Below are positions 8,736-18,939 of a DNA stretch of 64,000 nt, piece after piece. The notes beneath the pieces are model-generated. The model did not search any database, was not told the DNA's origin, and saw only the letters and a list, made by a program, of their open reading frames with translations. The stretch's first letter is position 1. Each line of letters opens with the position of its first letter. Made by a program: the position numbers and the translations under genes. The DNA is from JACCXG01 sp963785755 (GTDB lineage Bacteria; Acidobacteriota; Vicinamibacteria; Vicinamibacterales; 2-12-FULL-66-21): contig CAWAXG010000002.1 in the NCBI GenBank assembly GCA_963785755.1, forward strand, positions 496,001 through 560,000, in the 5' to 3' direction.

Positions 8736-9857
8736 TTACTTCGTGGCCGCGGGCCATTTCCCATCGGGCATCGGAGTCGAACGGAGCCGCGCTGGATCGA
8801 TCACGACGTGCTTCACCCGCAGGCGCCTCCACGTGTAGGTCACGTGGACGAGGCCGTCCGCCGCCTGGATGACGGCCGGATACGAATACTCGCCCGGCTC
8901 GCTTTCGAGGACGGCTCCCGCTTCCCACGTCTTGCCATCGCGTGAGAGCGCAACGTTCAACGGCGACCGCCCTTTTTCCGTGTGGTTGTAGACGATCAGA
9001 TGCCGGCCGTCACGCAGGGTCACGGCGTCGGTGCCTGCGCTCGGGTTAGGGAGCGCGGAGAGTGTGACCGGACCCCAGGTTTTCCCCTCGTCGTCGGACC
9101 AGGTCTCGAAGACGCGCCGCGACCTCGAGCGGCCGACGGCCTGCAGACGCCCTGCCGGGTGAATGAGGATGCTGGGCTGAATCGCATCGATCGGATCGCC
9201 ATCCTTGGGGCGCACGATCGTCCAGGTCCGGCCGCCATCCGTGCTCCGCTCGAAGTGCACGCGCCACTTGCTCGGCTTCTCCGGCGTCTCGGTGCTCGAG
9301 CCGCTGAGGAGCGTGCCATCGCGGAGCGCAACCGGCTTGTTCTTCACCGGCCCGAGCACACCGTCGGGCAGCCGCTGCGGATTCTTCCACGTCCGCCCGC
9401 CATCCGCCGACGTGAGCTGCATGCCCCACCACGTCTGCGGCGTCGGACCGACTTTGTAGTAGAGCGCGAGCGTCCGGTCGGGCATCTCGAACAGGACAGG
9501 ATTCCAGCAGGGGTGCCGGGTGCCATCGGTCTGTCCGGTCGCGACCTCCACTGGTGGCGACCAGGTCTTCCCGGCGTACCGCGACACCCAGATGCCGACG
9601 TCCGCGGCGCCTTCGCGGGTGCCGCCGAACCATGCCGCAACGAGCCCTTCGTTCTTTTCGACCGTTTCGACGATGGTCGAGGCGTGCGCGCTGGCGAACG
9701 GCGCCTGCTCGAAGATGAACTCCGACCGGACTATCGGGCCGGCCGCGGAATCCTGAGGTTCGCGGGCATCGGCCGCAAGTGAATGCGACACGGCGTATCC
9801 GGCAACGAGCGCCGCGGCGAGGAACGTGGTCTTCGGCACGAAGGTGGAGAAACGCAT
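8736..9857 (-). CDS. Exported sialidase-family (BNR repeat) protein
   Basis: About 373 residues from the ATG at 9857, which gives a clean signal peptide ending near SLAADA. BNR/Asp-box repeats are visible (SADGGRTW, STDGGRTW, SDDEGKTWG, SRDGKTW), with FGGTREGAADVGIW early on, as in the exo-alpha-sialidase-like family that includes many bacterial proteins not acting on sialic acid. A six-bladed propeller glycosidase in the periplasm is the likely role; the substrate is uncertain. It is co-directional with the metallophosphoesterase downstream and the DUF2277 gene upstream. Confidence 0.85.
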   Translation of the reverse strand: MRFSTFVPKTTFLAAALVAGYAVSHSLAADAREPQDSAAGPIVRSEFIFEQAPFASAHASTIVETVEKNEGLVAAWFGGTREGAADVGIWVSRYAGKTWSPPVEVATGQTDGTRHPCWNPVLFEMPDRTLALYYKVGPTPQTWWGMQLTSADGGRTWKNPQRLPDGVLGPVKNKPVALRDGTLLSGSSTETPEKPSKWRVHFERSTDGGRTWTIVRPKDGDPIDAIQPSILIHPAGRLQAVGRSRSRRVFETWSDDEGKTWGPVTLSALPNPSAGTDAVTLRDGRHLIVYNHTEKGRSPLNVALSRDGKTWEAGAVLESEPGEYSYPAVIQAADGLVHVTYTWRRLRVKHVVIDPARLRSTPMPDGKWPAATK

Positions 9858-9871
9858 GTCTGGTGAGGAGC

Positions 9872-10147
9872 TCAAGACTGGTGCGCGAATCGCTTCGCCG
9901 ATCGCTCCAGTGCCTTCCGCCGTTCTTCGTCGCGGTCGCGCGGTGGAGCGGTGGTGGTCAGCGAGTTGATCAAACGATGGGCGGCGGCCGTCACGTCTTC
10001 CACCGCCCGGTCGAACGCCGCCTCGTTCGCACGGGAGGGCCGCGTCGTGCCACTCAGCTTGCGCACGAACTGCAGCGCCGACGCGTGGATTTCGTCGTCG
10101 GTGGCGGGCGGGTAGAAATTCGCGAGGGTCTTGATATTCCGGCACAT
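9872..10147 (-). CDS. DUF2277 family protein
   Basis: 91 residues starting MCRNIKTLANFYPPATDDEI, the conserved opening of DUF2277, with a helical remainder. It is a small cytoplasmic protein of unknown biochemical function common in Acidobacteria and Actinobacteria. It ends 15 bp before the start of the sialidase-like gene. Confidence 0.85.
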   Translation of the reverse strand: MCRNIKTLANFYPPATDDEIHASALQFVRKLSGTTRPSRANEAAFDRAVEDVTAAAHRLINSLTTTAPPRDRDEERRKALERSAKRFAHQS

Positions 10148-10237
10148 CTCGGGCTCCGCAGGTGGCTATGACAGGGACGAACGACGCCGCCCCGACATGA
10201 CGATTGTACAGAGATCCCGCCAGACGCCGCGGGGAGC

Positions 10238-11356
10238 TCAGCCTTCCGCCGCCACTGCCGCGATGAGCGCCTTGATGTAGCCGAACGCGAAAGCAAACCC
10301 CTGAAGATTGCCGGTATCGCCTTCGATCGACGGCACGTGGTCCGGCATCATCATGCCGTCGTAGCCGATTTCCTTGTAGACGCGCATCGCCTTCAACATG
10401 TCGACGTCGCCGTCGTCGATGAAGGTCTCGCGGAAGTTCGCGAAGCCTCCTGAGATGTTGCGGAAGTGCACGTTGAAGATCTTCTTCCGCGTGCCGAAGT
10501 AGCGGATGACGTCGAAGATCTGCTCGCCCGGCTTTTCGAGCATCTCCGAGACCGTGCCCTGACAGAAATTCAGGCCATGGAACGGGCTCTCCGCGATCGA
10601 CATGAACCGCTTCAGGCCGTCAACCGATCCGAGCACCGTTTCGATGCCACGCCAGCCCTTGCCGCGGGGCATGCCGGGATCCTGCGGATGACAGGCGAGG
10701 CGGACCTTGTATTCCTCCGCCACAGGAACGACGCGCTTGAGGAAATACGTGATCCGTTCCCAGTAGATCTCGTCGTTGATCGGCCCGGCGGCGGTCAGCG
10801 GCGGATCCTGCTTCGCCTCGGAATACACGAACGTGCTGTACCGGGCACGGCCGCGGCCGACGGTGGGGGCGCTGCGCGGAACGCCGATGAACGTCAGGTT
10901 GTACTTGACCGAGGGAATGCCGGCGCGCGAGGTATTGCGGATCATCGTGCAGATGTCGTCGATCTGCTTGTCGCGGTCGGCCGTCGCGAGGAGAATCGCG
11001 GGAGACTCACTGCGAGAGATTTCGCTCGAGCTGAGCGGCAGCGGCACCATGTCGAGCGTCAGACCGAACGATTCGACGTGCTCGCGGCGGCGGGTCAGCG
11101 CGTCGACGGTCCATGTCTCATCCAGTTTTGCGGAAGGCAGCCGGCTGCAGATGTGGTTGACCCCGAAACCGGCGAGCACACGCAGAATCGAGTCGGAGTC
11201 ACCGTGCTGGGTCCCGGCTTTCATCCGTACACGGGAGGCCGGCGTGGGCCGGCGGTCCTGCGGCTCGGCGGCGACTCGAGCCGAGACGACGGCTTCGGCC
11301 AGGGAACCGGCCGTCAGTCCAGAGCCTGCAATCCTCACGAAATCGCGGCGATTCAT
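10238..11356 (-). CDS. Tat-exported mannonate-dehydratase-like protein
   Basis: 372 residues from the ATG at 11356; MNRRDFVRIAGSGL is a twin-arginine signal. The body is a TIM barrel with UxuA-like segments: LACHPQDPG, FCQGTVSEM, NVHFRNISG and MPDHVPS, which carry the His/Cys/Asp metal ligands of D-mannonate dehydratase. UxuA removes water from D-mannonate to give 2-keto-3-deoxygluconate in glucuronate catabolism. A Tat signal is odd for that cytoplasmic enzyme but is frequent in acidobacterial and planctomycete versions, so function by name alone is uncertain. Confidence 0.8.
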   Translation of the reverse strand: MNRRDFVRIAGSGLTAGSLAEAVVSARVAAEPQDRRPTPASRVRMKAGTQHGDSDSILRVLAGFGVNHICSRLPSAKLDETWTVDALTRRREHVESFGLTLDMVPLPLSSSEISRSESPAILLATADRDKQIDDICTMIRNTSRAGIPSVKYNLTFIGVPRSAPTVGRGRARYSTFVYSEAKQDPPLTAAGPINDEIYWERITYFLKRVVPVAEEYKVRLACHPQDPGMPRGKGWRGIETVLGSVDGLKRFMSIAESPFHGLNFCQGTVSEMLEKPGEQIFDVIRYFGTRKKIFNVHFRNISGGFANFRETFIDDGDVDMLKAMRVYKEIGYDGMMMPDHVPSIEGDTGNLQGFAFAFGYIKALIAAVAAEG

Positions 11357-11489
11357 TGAAGCCTCCACACGCGTCTGCGGTGAGCGCGTCAGCTGCGCGG
11401 ACAACGAGCTCCCGTCAATCCGGACGGGGGAAGGTCATGTTATTGCAGTTCGGACGGGGCGGCCACAGGGAGGCTGAAAATGACCAGTG

Positions 11490-11586
11490 AGAACTCCCAA
11501 CTGCCAACCTCCAACTCCCAAGGAGCTCAGCGCCGATCGACCGCGAGCGTTTTGGGAGTTGGAGGTTGGAGTTTGGAGGTTGACAC
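11490..11586. repeat. Heptamer inverted repeat (compact form)
   Basis: Left arm is four AACTCCC/AACTGCC/AACCTCC heptamers; the right arm is the inverse (TTGGGAG, TTGGAGG, TTGGAGT, TTGGAGG); they flank a spacer of about 35 bp. This can form a long imperfect hairpin between the mannonate-dehydratase-like and lspA genes. It is the same family as 2905-3140 but without the GC-rich inner hairpins. Confidence 0.7.
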
Positions 11587-11626
11587 GTCCATTTCGACTC
11601 TCTCCGCGCGCTCTCATCTCTCTCGA

Positions 11627-12130
11627 TCAGGGTCCGGGCACATCCGGGCCCGGCGGCCGGCTCGCGGCAACCACGCAATACAGCGCGGCGCCCATCGTGA
11701 CCGCGACATCGGCCACGTTGAAGATGCCGGTGCGCAGAGGCCCGATGCCGACGTTGAGAAAATCCCGGACGGCTCCCAGCACCAGCCGATCGATCAGGTT
11801 GCCGAGCGCGCCCGAGACGATGAGCGCCAGCGCGATCGCCTCGCCACGCCCCAACGCATGATTCCGCACGAGCGGCACCATCAGTCCCAGCACGACGAGC
11901 GCCGGAACCGCACCGAACACCCAACTGCGCACTGCGGGAGGCAGATTCGCGCCGACGCTCAGGAATCCGCCCGGGTTCTCCGCATACGTGAGCCGGACCG
12001 TATCTCCGAAGTACGACAGCGAAGGTCCCGACCCGATCGCGGCATTGGCAATCGCCTTCGTCGCCTGGTCGCACCCGACACTGCTGACGATCAATGCGAG
12101 GAGAAGAAGGAGACGTGTGCCAGCGGTCAT
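11627..12130 (-). CDS. lspA: Lipoprotein signal peptidase (signal peptidase II)
   Basis: 167 residues from the ATG at 12130, with four predicted membrane helices. The catalytic aspartates of the aspartic protease LspA are seen in GNLIDRL and FNVADVAV; the family motif around the first is intact. It cleaves the signal peptide of diacylglyceryl-modified prolipoproteins at the periplasmic side of the inner membrane. Several lipoproteins in this window would be its substrates. An upstream in-frame ATG at 12157 is possible but adds residues not typical of the family. Confidence 0.92.
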   Translation of the reverse strand: MTAGTRLLLLLALIVSSVGCDQATKAIANAAIGSGPSLSYFGDTVRLTYAENPGGFLSVGANLPPAVRSWVFGAVPALVVLGLMVPLVRNHALGRGEAIALALIVSGALGNLIDRLVLGAVRDFLNVGIGPLRTGIFNVADVAVTMGAALYCVVAASRPPGPDVPGP

Positions 12131-12228
12131 GCCTATGCCTTTTGGTGTAGGGATCATACTCGGTTCAAGGGTTCAGGGGTTCAGGGGCCGAAACGAATTT
12201 CGTGAGCTGACAGTAAATGCAGATCACA

Positions 12229-12335
12229 TGGGGGAAGAGAGCGGGGAGGCGATGCTGGGTTCGTGGCGGGTCTGGATCGCGATTCTCGCTGCTCTGCTGA
12301 TAGTCTGGCGGACTTGGGTCTGGATGGGATTGTGA
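12229..12335 (+). CDS. Possible small single-helix membrane protein
   Basis: A 35-codon frame: a short polar start, then one hydrophobic helix rich in tryptophan (VWIAILAALLIVWRTWVWMG). Nothing else is known. It could be chance coding in the 12131-12615 gap, but the hydrophobic profile is protein-like. Confidence 0.25.
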
Positions 12336-12386
12336 CCACGGAGGCTGGGCAAGCCTGTAAGGCTTGCGTGACATCCGGTCTGTGAC

Positions 12387-12578
12387 ATGTCGCTCAAGAT
12401 TATGGCCGTGCTCAGCGCGGTCTGTATCTGTGGCGCTATCGCTTCGGCGATCATGAGCTGGGCCAGCAATCGTTCCGCGCTGTTCAACATGGTCTTTGGC
12501 GGCATCCTCGCAGCCGCCGTTCTTGCGGCCGCGGTGATCATCGCATTCCTGCTCACACAGGCGGCATATCCCAGTTGA
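12387..12578 (+). CDS. Possible small two-helix membrane protein
   Basis: 63 residues with two hydrophobic helices (residues about 4-24 and 34-57) joined by a short SWASNRSALF loop. The reading frame has no obvious strong ribosome-binding site. The convergent neighbour is the large FtsX permease. Not recognised. Confidence 0.4.
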   Translation: MSLKIMAVLSAVCICGAIASAIMSWASNRSALFNMVFGGILAAAVLAAAVIIAFLLTQAAYPS

Positions 12579-12615
12579 TCGTCCCTCTGCAGACCAGCAG
12601 CGCTGACGCGCCGGA

Positions 12616-15600
12616 TCACTCCGCGCGCAGCGCCTGCAGCAGCTCGCCGCTCAGGGCGGCGCGCGTGGCGGCGACGGCCGACAACAGGCCCGCGGCGAGC
12701 ACGGCCGCGAGGAGCAGCACGAGACCGATGCCTGGCGTACTCCCCCGCTCGAGCCAGGCCGGAGCAATCGCGATCAGCGCGCACCCGGCGCCGGCCACCA
12801 CCCCCGACCCGAGCAGCAACGCGGTTTCCGCGAGAATCATGACCGTGACGTGCCGCGCGTTGTAGCCGACGGCCCGCAACAGCGCCAGCTCGCGACGCCG
12901 TTCGAGCACGTTGCGGAACATCACCGTCGCCACACCGAAGGTGCCGAGCAGCAGTCCCAATCCACCGAGCGCCTGGAACGTCGACAAGTAGGTGTTCTCG
13001 ACTCGGTGGAATGCCTCGAGGCGATCGATTGTGCTGACCGCATCGACCCCGAACGGCTCGAGCTCACGCTCGACGACTTCGGCAAGCTTCGCCGCATCCC
13101 CGGCCGATTTGACGTCAGGCGCCGAGATCAGGAAGAACCTGAATCCCTGCTCGCCGGGAAACAGCCGCACGAACTGGTCTTCGCCGATCACGATCTCACC
13201 CTGTAGCACGCTGTCGCGCAGCGCGCCCACGAACCGCAGCACCAGCGGACTCGCGGCGCCGGCATCGACCGACATCGTGTCGCCGAGGGACGCGTGCAGC
13301 ACGTATTGCAGCGACGTCGCGTCGGCAATCGCGGGCACGGTGCCGTCGTCGGATTTGCGCTGAAGCAGCAGCCAGGGATTGGCGCGCTCGGCATCGGTCT
13401 GAGCAAGCGATGACGCGAACCGGAAGCGCGCGTCCTCGATGAAATCGGCCTCGGGCGCGATGATCGTCGGATTCTCGGGCCGATACAGGTTGAGGCAGCT
13501 GGCATCGTCTCCCGGCCTGAGCCGGAAGCGGCTGAAGCGCACGCGTGAGAGCTCGGGGGCGCGCAACAGCAGCGCGTCGCGACCCGCCGGCTGGTTCGGG
13601 TTGTGGACGATCGGCACTTCGGACTCGGCCAGCAGCGCGAATCCCCCCGTTCCGGACAGCGCGTCGCCAGGGTTCGCGCCACCCTCACGCCTGAACGCGT
13701 CGACCGAGACGATGATGAAGGCGGCGGATGCGACGAGAGCGGCGGACAACACCGTACGGCCAGGCCGGAATGCCGCGCCACGAAAGCCGAGCCGCGAGAC
13801 CGCCCAGGTGCCGCGCCCGCCGATCGCACGCGCGTCGTGCGCGCGAAGCCACGACGACAGGAACATCAGAAAGGACGTCAGCAGCGCGACGCCCGCGCCG
13901 AAAAACGCCGCGGCTTGCGTGCCGCTGCTGATGAACCCCAGGGTCAGCAACGACAGTCCCATCAGCGCGGCAAGAACGGCGAATCGCGCCGCGCGGCGCG
14001 GACGGCGGGATTCGCCGCCCACGGACTGCTCGAGCGAGTACGCGCCGAGCAGCGCCCGTGGCGATCGACGGGCGACGGTGCGCAACGAGACCAGCACGCA
14101 GACGAGGGCGGTCAACATCCCCCCCGCCGCTCCGAGCAGCAGACTCGGCAGCGTGACGTGCACGTTCAACAATGTCGTGCCGACCGCGCCCACCCACCAT
14201 GTCCGCAGGCCGTAGACGATGAGATGCGCGTATGCGATGGCGCCGGCCACGCCGAGCACGCTGCCGGCGAGCGCCAGCATCGCCGCTTCCGCCAGCAGCA
14301 TCCATCTGACGTGCGCGGCCGTGAAGCCTGACGCCCGCAGGATGCCGATCTGACGCAGCCGCTGCTCGATCCCGAGCCGGAAGAACAACATCGCCAGCAA
14401 CACCGCCGACACGACGATGAAGAAGCTGAAGTAAGTGAAGTACTCGCCGAAATTCGTCGCGCCGGTCGATGCCTGGAGCGCCATCTCCCGCGCCGGCGTC
14501 AGGATGAGCCCCTGAGAAACCGGCGCGACGGCCGCACTCAGTCGAGCCCGGAGCCCGTCCGCGATTGACGCGGCGTCCTGGCCGGGAGAGAGAGGGAATC
14601 TGAGTCCCGTGACGTTGCCGTATCGCGTCGCCCAGAGTTCGCGAGCGCGTTCGTACGGGATGAAGGCCTTGGGAGTCGCGCGATGTTCGTCCCAGTAGTG
14701 CTCGTCCTGCTTTCGTACGCGGGCGAGGTCCAGAGGAAACGGCGGGTCCCAGTCCGCGAGATTCTCCGCGCCGGTAATGCCCGGATACTCAGGGGCAAGA
14801 CGCCGATCCGCGGCCACTCCTCTCATCGGCACCAAGGCGACAACCGTGAACGTCGCGTTGACGGTGCGGATGCCGGCGGCGGAATCCCACAGGTAGTACT
14901 CGATCGTGGCGGTGTCTCCAACCGCCGCACCCAGCTCGCGGGCGGCCCAGTCGTTCAACACAATCACGCCGGGACCGGGGATCGGCGATCCGAGATCGGG
15001 AGACGACTGGCGGTTGGGCGACGGCGCCGCGGGAGCATTGAGCAGCAGGCGAACATCCAGACCCGTCACGAGGGAATAGGGGATCTCGCGATCGCGGATC
15101 CGAATCGTGTTGGCCAGATACGTGAACAGAGGAAGCGGCGTCAGATCGAGCGCCTTTGCCACCTCCCGCACCTGCTGCTCCAACGGGCTGCTGATGATGC
15201 CGCTGTCGCTCTGCACCATCAGCGCGGACCGGTCTTCGGTCACCAGCACCTTGATACCGAGATCGTCCAGCGTCACCGCCGATTTGAATGCCTTCTCGAC
15301 CGTATCGGAGCGCGAATCGCCGGCGACGAGGATCGTGTTGATCTGGCCCGCGGCGCCGAGATCGCGCTGAATGCGGCCGAGCGGCGCAAAGACCGCGCGC
15401 ACCTCGGCCTGCTGCGGGCGCAGCGAGAACTCGCCGAGCGCGGTCGGCGGGAGCACACCGCCGAGGGTCAACCGCAGCGTGCGCGCGACGTCTTCCTTGT
15501 TCGCGAAAAGCGATTCCAGCGGGATCGCCGACGGCTTCTGCAGGCGCGTGAGCAGCACATCGCCCGCGGCCGCACCCAATTCGGCGGCGAGCGCGGCCGA

Positions 15601-15984
15601 GGCAGACACACCGCTCGGAGGCTCGAGACCGTGGAACCGCCAGAACCGTTCGTCCACGCCATACACGAGCACGCTCGAGGCGCGCCTGCCCGACGGTTCG
15701 TGGGTGACCATGCCGGTGGTCGCGACGAGCGGCGCGGTCGCGACCGATCCGCGAGCGGCGACGTCGGCGGCAAGCGCATCGCGGAAGAAACCGCTCGATG
15801 CGATCACGTGTGTAGTGCGGCCGAGGCGGGACAGCGCGAGATCGCGCAGGCTGCCGCGGACCGAGTCGCCGACGAGGAGCGCGCCGCCGAGCACGGCCAC
15901 CGCCCCCGCGACACCGAGCGCCACGGCGAGATTGGTGCGCCAGTGATAGGTGGCGCTCAGCCAGATGAGTCGCGTCAACGACAT
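12616..15984 (-). CDS. Large FtsX-type ABC transporter permease
   Basis: 1122 residues. It has an N-terminal membrane helix, a long periplasmic domain, three helices at about 520-650, a second helix group at about 680-760, another periplasmic domain and three C-terminal helices at about 1000-1115. FtsX signatures are IGILRASGFT and LALLRAVGYN. The downstream minus-strand order is ATPase then permease, 64 bp apart, so with the LolD/MacB-like ATPase this forms a transporter probably extracting lipoproteins or exporting peptides. The permease reading frame is intact although the ATPase is frameshifted. Confidence 0.88.
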   Translation of the reverse strand: MSLTRLIWLSATYHWRTNLAVALGVAGAVAVLGGALLVGDSVRGSLRDLALSRLGRTTHVIASSGFFRDALAADVAARGSVATAPLVATTGMVTHEPSGRRASSVLVYGVDERFWRFHGLEPPSGVSASAALAAELGAAAGDVLLTRLQKPSAIPLESLFANKEDVARTLRLTLGGVLPPTALGEFSLRPQQAEVRAVFAPLGRIQRDLGAAGQINTILVAGDSRSDTVEKAFKSAVTLDDLGIKVLVTEDRSALMVQSDSGIISSPLEQQVREVAKALDLTPLPLFTYLANTIRIRDREIPYSLVTGLDVRLLLNAPAAPSPNRQSSPDLGSPIPGPGVIVLNDWAARELGAAVGDTATIEYYLWDSAAGIRTVNATFTVVALVPMRGVAADRRLAPEYPGITGAENLADWDPPFPLDLARVRKQDEHYWDEHRATPKAFIPYERARELWATRYGNVTGLRFPLSPGQDAASIADGLRARLSAAVAPVSQGLILTPAREMALQASTGATNFGEYFTYFSFFIVVSAVLLAMLFFRLGIEQRLRQIGILRASGFTAAHVRWMLLAEAAMLALAGSVLGVAGAIAYAHLIVYGLRTWWVGAVGTTLLNVHVTLPSLLLGAAGGMLTALVCVLVSLRTVARRSPRALLGAYSLEQSVGGESRRPRRAARFAVLAALMGLSLLTLGFISSGTQAAAFFGAGVALLTSFLMFLSSWLRAHDARAIGGRGTWAVSRLGFRGAAFRPGRTVLSAALVASAAFIIVSVDAFRREGGANPGDALSGTGGFALLAESEVPIVHNPNQPAGRDALLLRAPELSRVRFSRFRLRPGDDASCLNLYRPENPTIIAPEADFIEDARFRFASSLAQTDAERANPWLLLQRKSDDGTVPAIADATSLQYVLHASLGDTMSVDAGAASPLVLRFVGALRDSVLQGEIVIGEDQFVRLFPGEQGFRFFLISAPDVKSAGDAAKLAEVVERELEPFGVDAVSTIDRLEAFHRVENTYLSTFQALGGLGLLLGTFGVATVMFRNVLERRRELALLRAVGYNARHVTVMILAETALLLGSGVVAGAGCALIAIAPAWLERGSTPGIGLVLLLAAVLAAGLLSAVAATRAALSGELLQALRAE

Positions 15985-16048
15985 GTCCGTGGACTGTATC
16001 AGCTCGAGTCAGTATCGCCCCGACGCGATGGTGTGGTCCGGCTCATGA

Positions 16049-16754
16049 CTATGCCCTGATCAGCGTTCCCGCATTCATCTCGTACCTGACCGGAAACTTC
16101 GCGGCCAGCGCCGCGCTGTGCGTCACCACGATCAGGATGGTCTGCCTGGCCGCGTGGAGCTGGAGCAACAGGTCGGCAACCGTGTCGGCGGCCGCACGAT
16201 CGAGGTTGCCGGTCGGCTCGTCGCACAACAGCAGGAGCGGGCTGCGGATGAGCGCGCGGGCGAGCGCGGCACGCTGCTTCTCGCCGCCCGACAGTTCCGC
16301 GGGGCGATGGTCGAGCCGATCGCCGAGACCCACGTGCGCCAGCAGGCTGGTCGCCCGTTCCGTATCGTTGCCCTCTCCACTTCCTGTCCGGCGCTGCCGG
16401 CGCTACCAGCGTCGGGGCGAGCACGTTCTCGAGCACCGAGCACTGGGGCAGCAGCGAGTGATCCTGGAAGACGAAGCCGATGCGGCTGTTGCGGAACGCC
16501 GCCTGCGCCCGCTCGTTCAGCGCAAACGGATTCTGGCCGTCGAGGGTCACGGTGCCAGACGATGGCGGTTCGAGGGCGCCGAGGATGTAGAGCAGCGTGC
16601 TCTTGCCGCTGCCGGAGGGCCCCATGATCGCGATCGCCGCGCCGCGGTCGAGCGACAGCGAAATATCGGTGAGGATGGGGATCTCACCTCGCGGCGTCGG
16701 GTATTTCTTCGCGACGTGTTCGACCTTCAGCACGAGATCAGCTCGAGGCCGCAA
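16049..16754 (-). pseudogene. LolD/MacB-like ABC transporter ATPase, frameshifted
   Basis: Two frames join near 16360-16390. The first carries the Walker A motif GPSGSGKST and the Q-loop FVFQDHSLLP. The second carries the signature LSGGEKQRAALARAL, Walker B LLLCDEP and switch His in VVTHSAAL. All ATPase motifs are therefore present but split by a one-base shift between APDRKW and NDTERAT. The protein would energise the FtsX permease at 12616. The GTG at 16733, just beyond the glycosyltransferase stop, is a likely start; 16754 is the longest. Either a genuine lesion or a read error. Confidence 0.8.
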
Positions 16755-18028
16755 CCGTCCGATAGACGTGCTCGGCGGCTTCGGCCATGCGGCCGACGTC
16801 GTAGTGCTCGCGGACCCCGGCCGCGCCCGCCGCGGCGAGCGCCGCGGCCTTCTCGGGATTGCGCAGGAGCTCGAGGTAACCAGCCGCCAGCGCCGACGGG
16901 GTCGCGTCCACGATCAGCCCGCCACCGGTGTTGTTGACGATCTCGGGAAACGCACCGCGCCGCGGCTGCACGACGGGAACGCCGCTCGCGAGCGCCTCGA
17001 GCAGGAACAGCCCTTTCGGTTCCTCGTAGGTCGCCGGCACCGAAAACAGATCGAGGCTCTGCAGGAACGCGGTCTTCTGCGCGCGATCCATTTCGCCGCG
17101 GTACTCGAACTCCTGTTCGAGCCCCCATTCGGCCATCTTTTTCTTGATCTCCGCGAGATACGGCGCGTGCTCCGGCGGCAGATAACCGGCAGCCACCAGC
17201 CGCGTCCGGCCGATCCCCGGCGTACGGCGAAGCTCCCGATAGGCTTCGCACAGGACATGCAGGCCCTTCTCCGGCGCGATGCGCGCGAGGTACCCGATCG
17301 TGAACGGATCGTTCCGCCGCGACGGCCGCGGCGTGAACCCCTGCATGTTGATGCCGAGCGGCACGATGTACATCTTCTCGCGCGGAAGCCCGAGATACTC
17401 CGGCATGTAGTCGAGATGGTACCTGACTCACCGGCAGGAACGCGTCGACGTGACCGCTGGCCGACCGAATCAACCGCATCGCCTCGGAGCGATACGGCTC
17501 GCCGAGTCCGTCGAGGAACAGATCCTCACCCTGCAGCGTGCAACAGATCGGCGCCCCGAGCTCGCGCTTCAGCGGCTCGGCCAGACTGAGCAGCAGCGCA
17601 TACGGCAGGTTGATGACGTCGAACTTCTGTTCCCTGACGAGCCACTCGAGGAGCTTGCGGATTTCCTTCGACTGGAACCCGTGCTCGCCGCGCAGCATCG
17701 AGACGGTCATCTCGCCCAGGCTCTTCGGATCCACCTTGATTTGACGCTTCGACGCGAGCCGGATGACCCACGGCGCGTCCCACAGGCGATCGAACACCCG
17801 CGGCGTCCGTCTGAAGAGCGGCACCTGCTGCTCGAGAAAGACGCTGATCCCGCCGAAGAACACCTGCGCCTGGCTCACGTTCCGCTCGTCGGTGCGGGTC
17901 GGCGTGTACACCGGCGTCAGGATGACGTCGTGGCCGCGCGCGAGCAGGGCGGCGGCCAGGGCGTTGTCCCGCAGGCAGCTCCCGCAGTACATCTCGCCGG
18001 CGCCGCCCGTGAACGACAGGATCCTCAC
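16738..18028 (-). pseudogene. GT4 family glycosyltransferase, frameshifted
   Basis: The N-terminal frame starts at GTG 18028 with RILSFTGGAGEMYCGSCLRD and runs to FLPVSQ. At about 17417 one extra G (AGGTAC for AGTAC) breaks it; removing it gives VSQYHLDYMPEYLG and continues with a complete GT-B C-terminal domain including IGYLARIAPEKG and the donor-site E-x7-E around YEEPKGLFLLEALASG. The full product is about 430 residues, transferring a sugar from a nucleotide donor. Its GTG overlaps the stop of the aldehyde dehydrogenase relic (GTGA), and its end overlaps the ATPase gene. Confidence 0.85.
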
Positions 18029-18859
18029 GCGTCGGCCGCCGCGAGGACCGCGTCGGCTGACTGTTGAAACGATCGGCGGGCGTAGAGGTGCTCGAACAGG
18101 TTCCCTTCGTGCGGCTGATCCCAGCTGATCTGGTTCGTCTGGATCGCGCCGATATTGAGGCGATCGACGAGCGGCGACGCGAGCAGGCCATCGACGAGGC
18201 GGCGGTCGCGGGTCAGCGCCGACACGACCAGCGTTTTCCCCATCGGCTGCGGCAGCTGGCTCACCTGGTCGGGCGTGAGCGCGACGACGGCGGCGTAGGG
18301 GAACAGGAACTCACGATTCGCGAGCGGATGATCGGGGCCGTCACAGCAGACGACGGTCGGCTGCAGATACGTGCAGCCGTCGAACGTCGCCAGGCGCGGA
18401 GACCCGCGATGGTCGAGCGTCACTTCCCGTGCCCCGGCGTGTGCAGCCCGCTGTCGTGTCGAGGCCCCGGGTCAGGCCGTGCAGGATCGTCCGCATCTCG
18501 CGCATCACGCTGGCTACGCGCTGCATGTTCTTCCGCACCAGCGCATGCGGCATGCCGGTCGTCGCCGTCAGCTGCAGCACGTAGTCCTGCGGCGACTGCT
18601 CCGCATCGCCGAGCGGCAGCGTGTCGTTGAGGAAATACCCGGCCGCCTCCCCGCACATCGCAATCAGCCGGTCGAACGGAATCCGCGCCAGCGCGGCCCG
18701 CGCCGCCGCCTGCCGCTCGGGCCGCAGATCACGACGGATGAGACCCGGATTGGCCTGGCTGATCTCGACGAAGGGCTCCCGCGTCCGGTGATGCGGCACG
18801 CGGATGACATCGAGGCTCGTGTACGGAACGCCGTGGCGAAGGATGGGAAGATGGAGCAT
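18025..18859 (-). pseudogene. Aldehyde dehydrogenase with internal deletion and frameshift
   Basis: The N-terminal 135 residues from ATG 18859 (MLHLPILRHGVPYTSLDV...) and the C-terminal 130 residues (TFDGCTYLQPTVV, SWDQPHEGNLFEHLYARR) match the two ends of a roughly 500-residue ALDH-fold family. The middle, including the catalytic Cys/Glu and cofactor-binding region, is missing, and the two parts are out of frame near 18420-18460. The copy cannot be an active dehydrogenase. It overlaps the GT4 start by 4 bp. An assembly collapse is an alternative to a real deletion. Confidence 0.7.
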
Positions 18860-18939
18860 GGTTACGTGCCAGTTTAACGCAGGCAGGCGCCCGGAATCCC
18901 TTCCGGCGGGGCCGGAAGCCAGGACTGGGCATCGGATGA

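Noticed and set aside
12224..12784. 186-codon minus-strand frame in the gap after lspA
   Set aside because: Low-complexity Arg/Ala-rich product that overlaps the end of the FtsX permease in another frame; no domain or start signal.
14683..16059. 458-codon plus-strand frame opposite the large permease
   Set aside because: Antisense shadow; composition (Arg, Gln, Ala rich) is typical of the complementary strand of a GC-rich gene.
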